32,010 nucleotides of DNA from Acidimicrobiaceae bacterium (lineage in GTDB: Bacteria > Actinomycetota > Acidimicrobiia > Acidimicrobiales > Aldehydirespiratoraceae): positions 1-32,010 of the forward strand of contig JABIQM010000052.1 of NCBI GenBank assembly GCA_018699415.1, read 5' to 3'. The translations under genes were made by a program, and so were the position numbers. Positions 19,032-26,730 of the stretch are shown here, one piece after another. The notes beneath the pieces were generated by a model. It made no database searches. It was not told where the DNA came from and worked only from the letters and a program-made list of their open reading frames with translations. Numbering within the stretch: position 1 is the stretch's first letter; the number at the start of each line of letters is the position of its first letter.

Positions 19032-21572
19032 TCAGGTGAGTGTTTGGCCGAGTCGGTCAGCTTCTCGAGCGCGCAATGCAGCGTTGACCCGTTGGCGTTC
19101 CTGGAGTTGTTCGACTTGTTTCGCACCCTGGGGGAGAGGGTGCTCGGCGAGGAACGCCGCCACGTCTGCGACACCGTCGTCAGTGTCGAGGGCAGTGATG
19201 CCTTCAAGCATTCGAGAGAGAGAGTTGCTGGGGAATCGTTCGTTGATGACATCCCAGTTGTCCTTGATCCGCTGCCACACGCGTTCGCCGGCCTCACGGT
19301 TATGGAGGGCATTTCGCAGAACGTAGGGGCCGTCCTGTGTGCGTACGGTGCCGTCGAGGATCTCATCGACGAGCCAGTCGATGAGAGTGGTCGAGGGGAA
19401 GTTAGCGAGGGCGCGGAGGTTTCGGACCTCGGCTTGCGGTGTGTCGGCCATTTGCCACGCGGCATGGACCCTCTGGTACATCGATTCGTCACCATGGTGT
19501 GTCGCGACAGTAAGGGCTGCTGCTCCAAGCGATGCGTCAGCATGATCGAACATGCCGGCTGAGGCCTCGATGATCGCCTCGTCCGCGCCTGTAACGCCCA
19601 ACAGGCGAACGAGGGTCGCCCTACGCTCGCGAGTGCGGTCGTCGTCGTTGGCTCCGGGTTCAATCCCGACTCGGTCAAAGGCAGGGCGAGCGATGCCTCT
19701 GACGTCGGACTGGAAGGCCGCAAGGGCGTCGCCGTCGAGGATGTGAGCGATGTTGGAGAGACCTGCGCTCACGGCTTGCCACACGTTGAGGTCGTCGTCA
19801 CCAGCGCAGGCTCTGGCGACGTCGATGAAGTCAGCAGCATCCCAGCGGCCCGCAACGGTGAGCGCCCAAGCATCATCGACCAATGTGTGGCGGTCGGCGG
19901 GACTCGCTGTGGCGAAGTCTGATGCGAGCGTGCTGACGGTGGTCTCGGGGGAGAGTTGCGTCCGAAAGAAGCCAGCACCACCGGCGTTGGCCGTCTTGGC
20001 CTCGCTGATCCCGGTGAGCACGGTTTCGTTTCCGGTGAGGAGGACCCGCGTCGTGCCTTCGTCATGAGCGATTGCCAGGGGGACACTCCAGGTGCGATCG
20101 TCGGCGCCGGTGGGATCGAGTGTGAATTGGGACTGTGCCACACGGACCCCATGAGGCGTGTCCTCGATATCGATCACGGGGTGACCGCCTTGGTAGATCC
20201 AGCCGTCCATCATCGTGCGGACGGGTTCACCACTGGCGGCCTCGAGTGCGTCCCAGAGGTCTGTGGTTTTGGTGTTTTTGTATGCGTGGGTCTTGAGATA
20301 GCGTCGCACGCCATCTCGGAAGACCTCTGGGCCGATGTGCTGCTCAAGCATGCGCAACACCGATGCACCCTTTTCGTAGGTGAGGATGTCGAACATCCCT
20401 TCGGCCTCTTCGGGAGAGTGCACTGGATACTCGATGGCACGGGTGGCACAGAGCGAGTCGACGTCAAAGGCCATTGAACGCATGCGTCCGAAGGTGTCCC
20501 ACACGCGCCAGTCCGGACGGTAGGCGTCGGAGCAGGCGATCTCCATGAACGTGGCGAAGGCCTCGTTCAACCAGATGCCTTCCCACCATTGCATGGTGAC
20601 CAGGTCTCCGAACCACATGTGAGCGAGCTCATGATTGATGACGTCAGCGGCTCGTTGAAGTTCGGGTTGGCTGGCGGTGTCGGGATCGATCACGAGGAGC
20701 ACGTCGCGGAATGTAACGCAACCAAGATTTTCCATCGCCCCGAAGGCGAAGTCAGGTACGGCGATCAGGTCGACCTTGTCGCCGGGGTAGGGGATGTCGT
20801 AGTACTCCTGGAACCATGTGAGGGCATGGACAGCGACGTCGAGCGCAAACGAGGTCAGATGTCCTTGGCCTGGTCGGTGTACGACTCGAACGGGCACACC
20901 GCCGGCATCGACAGGCTCGGTGGCTTCAAGCGGTCCGACAACGAACGCTACGAGATAGGTCGACATCTTCATTGTCTTAGCGAACTTCACACGGCGCAGG
21001 CCGTTATCAAGCATGGTCTCATCAACGATCGCCGCGTTTGAAACAGCCAGATGTTGAGCATCGACGTCGAGGGTGGTGGAGTACGTCGCCTTCCATTCGG
21101 GTTCGTCCCAGCAGGGGAAGGCGCGACGGGCATCGGTCGATTGCATCTGGGACGTGGCGATGGTGCGTTCAACGCCATCATCATCGATGTACGTGGAGAG
21201 ATAGAAGCCGCGGAGTTGGTCGTTCAAAATGCCAGCGAACGTGATGTCGATTGTGGCGGACCCTGCGGCGAGGAGCGAGTCCAGATGGAGGTGCATCCGT
21301 TCGGTATCGCTGTCGAGTCGCCACGTCGGATCGATAGTTTCGTCGCCGCGACGAATGCTGACTGAGGCAATGGTCAACTCGGCTGCGTTGAGAACAATCT
21401 CCGATGTGGATTCGGTGATTTGGACGTCGATCGTGACAGAGCCCGTGAACGTGGCATCCTCAATCAGTGGAACGAGATGGATGCCGTAGTTGTTCGGGAC
21501 GACATGGCGGGGCAGTCGAGGATCGAGCGCTGGGGTGTCGTTTCCGGTCACTGATGGGTCAGAGGCAGTCAT
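19032..21572 (-). CDS. pepN: M1 family aminopeptidase N
   Basis: This zinc aminopeptidase removes N-terminal residues from peptides. GAMEN (residues 278-282) binds the substrate amino terminus. HELAH (314-318) with Glu337 (in WLNEAFA) forms the HExxH-x18-E zinc site. An N-terminal beta domain and a long C-terminal helical domain complete the 846 residues, close to the usual length for actinobacterial members. No signal peptide is seen, so it is probably cytosolic. The ATG has no ribosome-binding site but a -10-like TAACCT 6 nt upstream. Confidence 0.95.
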   Translation of the reverse strand: MTASDPSVTGNDTPALDPRLPRHVVPNNYGIHLVPLIEDATFTGSVTIDVQITESTSEIVLNAAELTIASVSIRRGDETIDPTWRLDSDTERMHLHLDSLLAAGSATIDITFAGILNDQLRGFYLSTYIDDDGVERTIATSQMQSTDARRAFPCWDEPEWKATYSTTLDVDAQHLAVSNAAIVDETMLDNGLRRVKFAKTMKMSTYLVAFVVGPLEATEPVDAGGVPVRVVHRPGQGHLTSFALDVAVHALTWFQEYYDIPYPGDKVDLIAVPDFAFGAMENLGCVTFRDVLLVIDPDTASQPELQRAADVINHELAHMWFGDLVTMQWWEGIWLNEAFATFMEIACSDAYRPDWRVWDTFGRMRSMAFDVDSLCATRAIEYPVHSPEEAEGMFDILTYEKGASVLRMLEQHIGPEVFRDGVRRYLKTHAYKNTKTTDLWDALEAASGEPVRTMMDGWIYQGGHPVIDIEDTPHGVRVAQSQFTLDPTGADDRTWSVPLAIAHDEGTTRVLLTGNETVLTGISEAKTANAGGAGFFRTQLSPETTVSTLASDFATASPADRHTLVDDAWALTVAGRWDAADFIDVARACAGDDDLNVWQAVSAGLSNIAHILDGDALAAFQSDVRGIARPAFDRVGIEPGANDDDRTRERRATLVRLLGVTGADEAIIEASAGMFDHADASLGAAALTVATHHGDESMYQRVHAAWQMADTPQAEVRNLRALANFPSTTLIDWLVDEILDGTVRTQDGPYVLRNALHNREAGERVWQRIKDNWDVINERFPSNSLSRMLEGITALDTDDGVADVAAFLAEHPLPQGAKQVEQLQERQRVNAALRAREADRLGQTLT

Positions 21573-21578
21573 TGTGCG

Positions 21579-21584
21579 AGGTTA
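21579..21584 (-). promoter_or_regulatory. Putative -10 box of a leaderless pepN promoter
   Basis: On the minus strand TAACCT ends 6 nt before the pepN ATG. No Shine-Dalgarno sequence is present. The geometry matches the other leaderless candidates in the window. Confidence 0.45.
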
Positions 21585-21684
21585 CTCAACCACTGATTGA
21601 CACGGGACCGTAAAACGATCGACACCCGTGTAATACGCCCATGCGCTTCACTGGAAGCAGCGGGAGAGAGAAAGTGGGTTCGTT

Positions 21685-21837
21685 ATGCGGAGCGATACTA
21701 AAGAAAATCAAGGGGAGCAGTTCTTGGTTGAGTCAACGTCGGAATGGGCTGAATGGCCTGAACCCGACGTTGACGTCGACGATGAGGCGTTCGCGGCGGC
21801 AATCACTCGGGGACGTGAGTTAGAAGCTGCTGCCTGA
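21685..21837 (+). CDS. Small acidic ORF, 50 residues, function unknown
   Basis: The frame encodes a 50-residue protein beginning MRSDTKENQGEQFLVE, with an acidic middle (EWAEWPEPDVDVDDE) and an Ala-rich helical end (AFAAAITRGRELEAAA). It ends 52 nt before the kinase gene. No good ribosome-binding site is seen, so the call rests on protein-like composition. An overlapping ORF in another frame (21641-21823) is basic and Ser/Arg-rich and looks spurious. The family is unknown. Confidence 0.45.
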   Translation: MRSDTKENQGEQFLVESTSEWAEWPEPDVDVDDEAFAAAITRGRELEAAA

Positions 21838-21850
21838 TCGTGATACCCGG

Positions 21851-21856
21851 TAGGGT
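21851..21856 (+). promoter_or_regulatory. Candidate -10 box upstream of the PfkB kinase
   Basis: TAGGGT lies inside a small inverted repeat (TACCC...GGGTA). A start site near 21863 would give a short leader that still includes the GGAG ribosome-binding site. Confidence 0.3.
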
Positions 21857-21889
21857 ACAGCCCGTTCTTTGACGCGTTCGGAGCCTCTG

Positions 21890-22873
21890 GTGGAACCTAC
21901 TTTGGATGTGGTGGGCGTGGGCAACGCCATCGTTGACGTAATCGCCACAGTCCCAGAATCCTTTATTGATGAGCACGATCTCGTCAAGGGAGCGATGACG
22001 CTCATTGATGCCGAGCGCGCTACGAGTCTCTATGCTGCGATGCCGCCAGGGATCGAAGCTTCCGGCGGATCGGCGGCCAACACAGCAGTTGGCGTGGCGA
22101 GCCTCGGCGGATCCGCCGCCTATCTTGGCAAAGTCCGCAATGATCAACTCGGTGACGTGTTCGCCCGTGACCTGCGCGCCGCCGGAGTGGCGTTCGATGT
22201 CAGGCCTGCGTTGATCGGTGATCCGACTGCTCGGTGCCTGATCCAAGTCACCCCCGATGCCGAGCGCACGATGAATACGTTCCTTGGGATCTCGGCGTTC
22301 CTTGACCCGACGGATATCGACGACGCTGTGGTGGAGTCGGGGCGGATCACATACTGCGAGGGCTATCTCTACGACACTGACGAGGCCAAGGCCGCTATTC
22401 GTCACGCCATGGACGTTGCCATTGCTGCCGGTCGGACTGTGGCGATTACGCTGTCCGACTCGTTCTGCGTCGATCGCCATCGTGATGAGTGGCTCGAGCT
22501 GCTGGCTGACAAGGTTGATCTGGTGTTCGCCAACGAGGCGGAGGTCGGTTCCCTGTTTCTCACTGATGATTTCGAGGCGGCTAGTCGCCGGATCACCGAC
22601 CTTGTCCCGATGGCGGCGCTTACTCGCTCGGCCAAGGGCTCGGTGATCGTCACGGCTGATGAACGGATTGAGGTGAGTGCTTCGCCCGTCGAACGGGTAG
22701 TCGATGCCACCGGCGCTGGTGATCTCTACGCCTCGGGGTTCCTGTACGGCCTGGCGCGTGGCGCTTCGCTCGAACATTGTGCGGATCTGGGCAGTATCGC
22801 GGCGGGCGAGATCATCTGCCACATCGGGGCTCGTCCACTCGTGTCTTTGGCGGAGCTCGTTGTCGGTCAGTAA
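21890..22873 (+). CDS. PfkB-family sugar/nucleoside kinase (adenosine-kinase-like)
   Basis: The protein belongs to the ribokinase/PfkB fold. It begins with the strand DVVGVGNAIVDVIA, has the substrate loop GGSAANTAVGVASLGG, and ends with the anion-hole motif GAGD (275-278; Asp278 is the catalytic base). The start GTG at 21890 is preferred because GGAG lies 6 nt upstream; a TTG at 21869 would add seven residues. The length is 327 residues. The GIGNAIVDVI-like start resembles the adenosine kinase group, but ribokinase or another sugar kinase cannot be excluded. Adenosine deaminase and upp lie further along, which suits a nucleoside-salvage role. Confidence 0.85.
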   Translation: MEPTLDVVGVGNAIVDVIATVPESFIDEHDLVKGAMTLIDAERATSLYAAMPPGIEASGGSAANTAVGVASLGGSAAYLGKVRNDQLGDVFARDLRAAGVAFDVRPALIGDPTARCLIQVTPDAERTMNTFLGISAFLDPTDIDDAVVESGRITYCEGYLYDTDEAKAAIRHAMDVAIAAGRTVAITLSDSFCVDRHRDEWLELLADKVDLVFANEAEVGSLFLTDDFEAASRRITDLVPMAALTRSAKGSVIVTADERIEVSASPVERVVDATGAGDLYASGFLYGLARGASLEHCADLGSIAAGEIICHIGARPLVSLAELVVGQ

Positions 22874-22980
22874 AGCTGCGTAGCTCCGAGGCGGATGCCG
22901 TCGGGTCACAGCAGGGTGGGGGATCGGTTCGGTCTGGCATCGTCGCGGGGTTCGTCGCGCTTTGCGTCATCGGGAACCGC

Positions 22981-22986
22981 TACCTT
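22981..22986 (+). promoter_or_regulatory. Putative -10 box upstream of a chain of mini-ORFs
   Basis: TACCTT lies 6 nt before an ATG (22993), the same geometry as at ispG, the crotonase and the MFS gene. It probably drives the locus that includes the amber-interrupted gene. Confidence 0.4.
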
Positions 22987-22992
22987 CAATCG

Positions 22993-23060
22993 ATGAGTGC
23001 AAGACGGTGATGCACCTGCCGACGACCGCAGCTTTGCCGATTACCCCGCCAGTCTTCTGA
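22993..23060 (+). other. Two overlapping mini-ORFs (candidate leader peptides)
   Basis: The first ORF (22993-23010) encodes MSARR. Its stop overlaps the ATG of the second (23010-23060; TGATG), which encodes MHLPTTAALPITPPVF. The second stop overlaps the GAGGAA ribosome-binding site of the next gene. Coupling or translational attenuation is possible from this layout. ORFs this short also occur by chance. Confidence 0.3.
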
Positions 23061-23072
23061 GGAACTTTCGCC

Positions 23073-23612
23073 ATGTCCATGACAGATCCGACGATGTCTG
23101 ATGCGAATAGCCTTGACCGGATCATGGAGATCGCCGAGGCCAACACCGACGTTCATGGGGTCATCCCCGCCGTTTAGGACAATGCCGACGCGATTTTCCG
23201 GCAGATCTGCGGCGAAGTTGACCTTTGTGAAGTGCTCGATCTCCAAGCCGAACTGCAACCCAACACGATCCTTGAGGATGACCCCACATCTCCGGTTTGC
23301 AAATGGGGTGACAAGGAGTGGCGTGAGTTCGGCTACCAGTCGACCAAGTGGCGGCTCTCTCAGTTCGTGCACGGCGAGTAGGGCGCCATGCTCTGTACGG
23401 TCAAGATCGTGGAGACGGTTGCCTGGATCGACGCCGACCAGGGTTGGTTGCGCGAGAAGTTCACCGAGATCGGCGTCATTGAGTTCGGGCACATGCCCGA
23501 AACTGGTGCGGTGCTCATCGATTACGGCATCAACGAAGATGGCTTCGAACAGCGATCTGCCGATATGCATTCCGCCGCAGCCGATGTTGCAATGGGGGCC
23601 GGCGAAAGCTGA
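23073..23612 (+). pseudogene. Gene of unknown function interrupted by two in-frame TAG codons
   Basis: The ATG at 23073 has a strong ribosome-binding site, GAGGAA at 23059-23064, with 8 nt spacing. The frame then runs 180 codons to a TGA at 23610-23612 with only two interruptions, both TAG: codon 35 (23175-23177) and codon 103 (23379-23381). No frameshift is needed. By hand count, 74 of the first 103 codons end in G or C and 62 begin with G or C, as expected for coding in this frame. The three pieces are acidic and soluble, with fragments such as RIMEIAEANTDVHGVIPAV and CKWGDKEWREFGYQSTKWRL; I recognise no family. The last part (23388-23612, 74 residues) could be translated alone from an ATG. 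A recent pseudogene is the plainest reading; amber recoding is the alternative. Confidence 0.6.
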
Positions 23613-23617
23613 CCACG

Positions 23618-23623
23618 TACGCT
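23618..23623 (+). promoter_or_regulatory. Putative -10 box of a leaderless crotonase promoter
   Basis: TACGCT lies 6 nt before the ATG at 23630, in the 17-nt gap after the amber-interrupted gene. No Shine-Dalgarno sequence is present. Confidence 0.45.
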
Positions 23624-23629
23624 TGATGC

Positions 23630-24469
23630 ATGGGATACACCTGTTTTGAGGTCGAAGAAGCCGACAACGTGACGCACATCCGCCTCAACCGTCCTGAACA
23701 ACTCAACTCCATGATTCCAGCGTTTTGGGCCGAACTACCCGAGATCGTCGACGGCTTGTCCGACGGTGGCCGAACCCGCGCAGTCGTCTTGAGTTCCACC
23801 GGCAAGCATTTCTGTGCTGGCATGGATCTGAGCGTCTTTGGCGGTGCGGGCCTCGAGGGTGAGGAGACTCTAAGTGCAGGTCGTCGCCACGCGAACTTCC
23901 GGTATAGCGTCCTGCATCTCCAGCGTGCGCTCACCGCACTCGAAGAGGCTCGAATGCCGGTCCTGGCCGCTATCCAGGGTGGCGCCGTCGGGGGTGCCGT
24001 CGATCTGATCACCGCCGCTGACTGTCGCTATGCCACCAAGGACGCCTGGTTCTGCATCCAGGAGATCAATATCGGCATGACAGCCGATGCCGGCACCCTG
24101 CAGCGCCTCCCCAAGCTCATCCCTGAGGGAATTGTACGTGAGTTGGCCTACACCGGTCGACGGATGTCAGCGACTCGGGCCGCCGAGGTTGGTCTTGTCA
24201 ACGAGGTGTTCGCTGATCATGACGCGATGCTTTCGGGCGTACATGAGATCGCTGCGGAGATCGCCAGCAAGACGCCGCTGGCTGTCCATGGCACCAAAGA
24301 GATGATCAACTTCACTCGTGACCACTCCGTCCAAGAGGGTCTGAAGTACATGGCTCTTTGGCAGACCGGCATGTTTCAGCCTTCCGACATGGCCGAGGCG
24401 TTCACCGCCATGAAGGAAAAGCGCGACGCGACATTCGAAGACCTCGGAGAAGTTCGCCGCGGCCTCTAG
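23630..24469 (+). CDS. Crotonase-fold enzyme, delta(3,5)-delta(2,4)-dienoyl-CoA isomerase-like
   Basis: The protein has the enoyl-CoA hydratase fold: oxyanion-hole segments HFCAGMDL (60-67) and AAIQGGAVGGAVDL (113-126). It resembles eukaryotic ECH1 more than a hydratase. Asp125, Glu145 and Asp153 have the same spacing (20 and 8) as the catalytic Asp176, Glu196 and Asp204 of rat dienoyl-CoA isomerase. TADAGTLQRLPKLI and RDHSVQEGLKYMALW also match that family. It would shift double bonds of dienoyl-CoAs in oxidation of unsaturated fatty acids. The length is 279 residues, without an obvious targeting sequence. The ATG lacks a ribosome-binding site. The gene stops with TAG. Confidence 0.88.
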   Translation: MGYTCFEVEEADNVTHIRLNRPEQLNSMIPAFWAELPEIVDGLSDGGRTRAVVLSSTGKHFCAGMDLSVFGGAGLEGEETLSAGRRHANFRYSVLHLQRALTALEEARMPVLAAIQGGAVGGAVDLITAADCRYATKDAWFCIQEINIGMTADAGTLQRLPKLIPEGIVRELAYTGRRMSATRAAEVGLVNEVFADHDAMLSGVHEIAAEIASKTPLAVHGTKEMINFTRDHSVQEGLKYMALWQTGMFQPSDMAEAFTAMKEKRDATFEDLGEVRRGL

Positions 24470-24532
24470 CGAATACGGGTACGGACGTTGGTCGGATGTA
24501 TGAACGTCATTCGACGTCCAGCAACCGCAGGG

Positions 24533-25108
24533 TCAGGTGTAGGGGAGGTCGCCGACGGTGACCAGAGTGGCTGCGATCCAGCCACCGAGAGAGCCGAAGT
24601 GCTGGTCGAGGATTGAGCCATCTGCCAGGCCATCTTCGTCCAGTTCGTAGCCGCCCTCGTAACTCACCTCGATCGCGTATTCGGCGTCGGTGAGGTCGGA
24701 GCCGTAGATCGATTCGACCGTTGGTCCGCTGCGGGTGAGCGCTTCGATGCCGATCCGCGGTGAGTCCAGTGGTAGCGCACCGATGACCACGGCTGGGTCA
24801 GGAAACGTTGTGAGCTGTTGGCGTCGAAACACAATCTCGATCTCGATTCGCGGTGCCTCGCTGAGTTCCTCCTCCACATACCAACTCCGGTAGGCGGTCT
24901 GCGACCAGGTTGGCCAAGCGCAGGAGATGTCGGCCTGGACCCGCGGTGGGAGTCCCTCTCCCGGGAGGCCGTACGAGGTCTGCCAGGTGAGGTCTCCGAG
25001 GAGAACGTCGCTCTGGAAGTGCTCTTCGAACGCCTGTCGCTCAAGGCGCGCTGTTTCAAAGGCGTCGCGGAGAGCGCCGATGGCGTCGGTGAAGACGTGG
25101 TCAAGCAT
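24533..25108 (-). CDS. Uncharacterised soluble protein, 191 residues
   Basis: I recognise no family. The protein begins MLDHVFTDAIGALRDAFETA and has a helical N-terminus rich in charged residues. Strand-like segments follow (RIEIEIVFRRQQL and EYAIEVSYEGGYELDEDGL), then a hydrophobic C-terminus. No signal peptide or clear transmembrane helix is seen. It starts 31 nt downstream of the dehydrogenase on the same strand, so it may be the last gene of that run. A TAGCCT hexamer at 25118-25123 (minus strand) lies 9 nt before the ATG and may provide its own promoter. Confidence 0.7.
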   Translation of the reverse strand: MLDHVFTDAIGALRDAFETARLERQAFEEHFQSDVLLGDLTWQTSYGLPGEGLPPRVQADISCAWPTWSQTAYRSWYVEEELSEAPRIEIEIVFRRQQLTTFPDPAVVIGALPLDSPRIGIEALTRSGPTVESIYGSDLTDAEYAIEVSYEGGYELDEDGLADGSILDQHFGSLGGWIAATLVTVGDLPYT

Positions 25109-25139
25109 GGTTGGCTCAGGCTAGCGCCCGACTGTTGCG

Positions 25140-26069
25140 TCAGTAACCAAGCCCGACGTCGACGGGGCCGACGAGTGGTTCATTGGCGATCCATCGAGCT
25201 ACGTTTTCTCGGACCCGATCAGCGATCAGGGGGAGTCCCATGGCAGGTGTGTTGCCGACATGGGGTGTGATCAGACAGTTATCAAGCGTCCATAGTGGAT
25301 GGCCGTCAGGAAGTGGCTCTGGATCGGTGACATCGAGGACGGCGCCCGCAATGTCATTGTTGCGCAGCGCGTTGACAAGATCGTCGGTGACGACATGGCC
25401 ACCTCGACCGACATTGAGTAGCCAGGCGTCGTTGCGCATGGCCTGGAGTCGGCGCGCATCGATAATGCCCCGCGTCTGCGAGGTGAGGGCAAGCGCGATG
25501 ATCACGGCATCGACGCGTCCGAGCACATCATCGAGTTGGTCGGTGGTGACGGTGCGGGTTGCTCCCACAACGTGGGCGGCCTGACGGCGGACCACCGTGG
25601 TGTCGCAGTCCCAGGGTTTGATCAGTGACAGGAACGATTCGGTGATCCCACCACCTCCGAGAATGGCCAGTCGTGCCCCCAGCAGGTTTCGGCCTGCTTG
25701 GGCTGGCCAACTTTTGGCGCGGGCGAAGGTGGGGATGTCTCGAAATGCCGCAAGCAGCGCGGTCATGATCCACTCGGCGACGGGTGGCGCGTACACGCCC
25801 TTACCGCACGTCCACGTGTAGGAAGCGTCGAGATGCTGGACGAAGGTCTCCACGCCGGCGTACGGGAGTTGGACCCACTCGACGTTGGTGGCCTGAGCGA
25901 TCAGGTCGGGGAATGAGTCAGCCGCCATTGGATCGGCGAACATCAGCCCGCTGGCCTCGCTGATTGGCACAATCGTGCCACCGCCCTCCTCCACCGCCGA
26001 CGCCATTGCCAGATGCATTTCTGGCCGACTCGTTGGTTCGACAGCGATCAGGTTGCGTGCGGCCGTCAT
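25140..26069 (-). CDS. D-isomer-specific 2-hydroxyacid dehydrogenase
   Basis: The enzyme family reduces 2-keto acids to D-2-hydroxy acids with NAD(P)H, or the reverse. The nucleotide-binding loop is LAILGGGGI (135-143). The catalytic set Arg222 (NVGRGG), Glu251 (DPEPLP) and His270 (TPHVGN) is complete. The protein has 309 residues, typical of the short members. It starts 3 nt after the upp stop, so the two genes are probably co-transcribed. The substrate cannot be told; glyoxylate/hydroxypyruvate reductase is one candidate. Confidence 0.88.
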   Translation of the reverse strand: MTAARNLIAVEPTSRPEMHLAMASAVEEGGGTIVPISEASGLMFADPMAADSFPDLIAQATNVEWVQLPYAGVETFVQHLDASYTWTCGKGVYAPPVAEWIMTALLAAFRDIPTFARAKSWPAQAGRNLLGARLAILGGGGITESFLSLIKPWDCDTTVVRRQAAHVVGATRTVTTDQLDDVLGRVDAVIIALALTSQTRGIIDARRLQAMRNDAWLLNVGRGGHVVTDDLVNALRNNDIAGAVLDVTDPEPLPDGHPLWTLDNCLITPHVGNTPAMGLPLIADRVRENVARWIANEPLVGPVDVGLGY

Positions 26070-26072
26070 CGG

Positions 26073-26696
26073 TCAGTTGAGACCGAACTGGCGGTCTCCG
26101 GCGTCGCCGAGACCTGGCAAAATGAAGCCAGCGTCATTGAGTCGCTCATCGATCGCTCCGGTGACGAGTAGATCGGCAGTCTCAGACTCTCGCAGAGCCT
26201 CTACCCCCTCAGGGGCAGCGAGGACACAAACAAGGGTGATACGTCCGGCGCTGGATTGTCGGAGCGTCGTGCAGGTCTGGATCGCCGAACCTCCAGTGGC
26301 CAACATGGGGTCGAGGACGAATACGTCGCGCCCATCGAGTTGGTCGGGGACGGTGTTGACGTAGGCATGGGGGAGGAGGGTTTGCTCATCGCGTTTCATG
26401 CCCACGAAACCTGTCCGCGCTTCCGGCAGCAGGTCGAGGGCGGCGCTGAGCATCCCGAGACCGGCTCGCATGACGGGAACGAGGATCGGCAGGTCGGTGA
26501 TGTGGGCACCGACTGAGGGACCCATCGGAGTGTCAATATCGATTGGAGTACTGGCGTGATCACGTGTGGCCTCGTAGACGAGAAAGCCGCTGAGTTCAGT
26601 AAGGCAACGGCGGAACCCGGCCCGGTCGGTTTCGCGTGCTCGCATACGGGTGAGTCGATCGGTAACGAGCGGATGGTTAGCAACAGTGACGCGCAT
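26073..26696 (-). CDS. upp: Uracil phosphoribosyltransferase
   Basis: The enzyme converts uracil and PRPP to UMP in pyrimidine salvage. The PRPP-binding motif DPMLATGGS is at residues 129-137. The uracil-binding C-terminus ILPGLGDAGDRQFG is intact, as are PILVPVMRAGLGM and VGMKRDEQT. The 207-residue length is normal. No ribosome-binding site is seen; CATGCT lies 6 nt before the ATG as a weak -10-like hexamer. The gene lies between the M16 peptidase and the dehydrogenase and, with adenosine deaminase upstream, belongs to a salvage-related run. Confidence 0.96.
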   Translation of the reverse strand: MRVTVANHPLVTDRLTRMRARETDRAGFRRCLTELSGFLVYEATRDHASTPIDIDTPMGPSVGAHITDLPILVPVMRAGLGMLSAALDLLPEARTGFVGMKRDEQTLLPHAYVNTVPDQLDGRDVFVLDPMLATGGSAIQTCTTLRQSSAGRITLVCVLAAPEGVEALRESETADLLVTGAIDERLNDAGFILPGLGDAGDRQFGLN

Positions 26697-26730
26697 GACC
26701 TGAGCATGCCACGAGGCTGGCCTTGGCGCC

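Noticed and set aside
21597-21602. TTGACA as a -35 box
   Set aside because: The nearest -10-like hexamer, TAATAC at 21631, is 28 bp away, too far for a normal promoter.
21641-21823. A 60-residue ORF overlapping the small acidic ORF
   Set aside because: Its product is basic and Ser/Arg-rich with no ribosome-binding site; the acidic frame is more protein-like.
22986-23570. A 194-residue ORF on the minus strand, opposite the amber gene
   Set aside because: It is uninterrupted, but in mirror phase with the plus-strand frame, where long antisense ORFs are common in GC-rich DNA. The plus-strand frame has the strong ribosome-binding site and higher third-position GC.
23073-23612. Pyrrolysine as an established explanation for the two TAG codons
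   Set aside because: Five other genes in the window use TAG as stop, the product is not a known methylamine methyltransferase, and no pyl gene is seen; kept only as one hypothesis.
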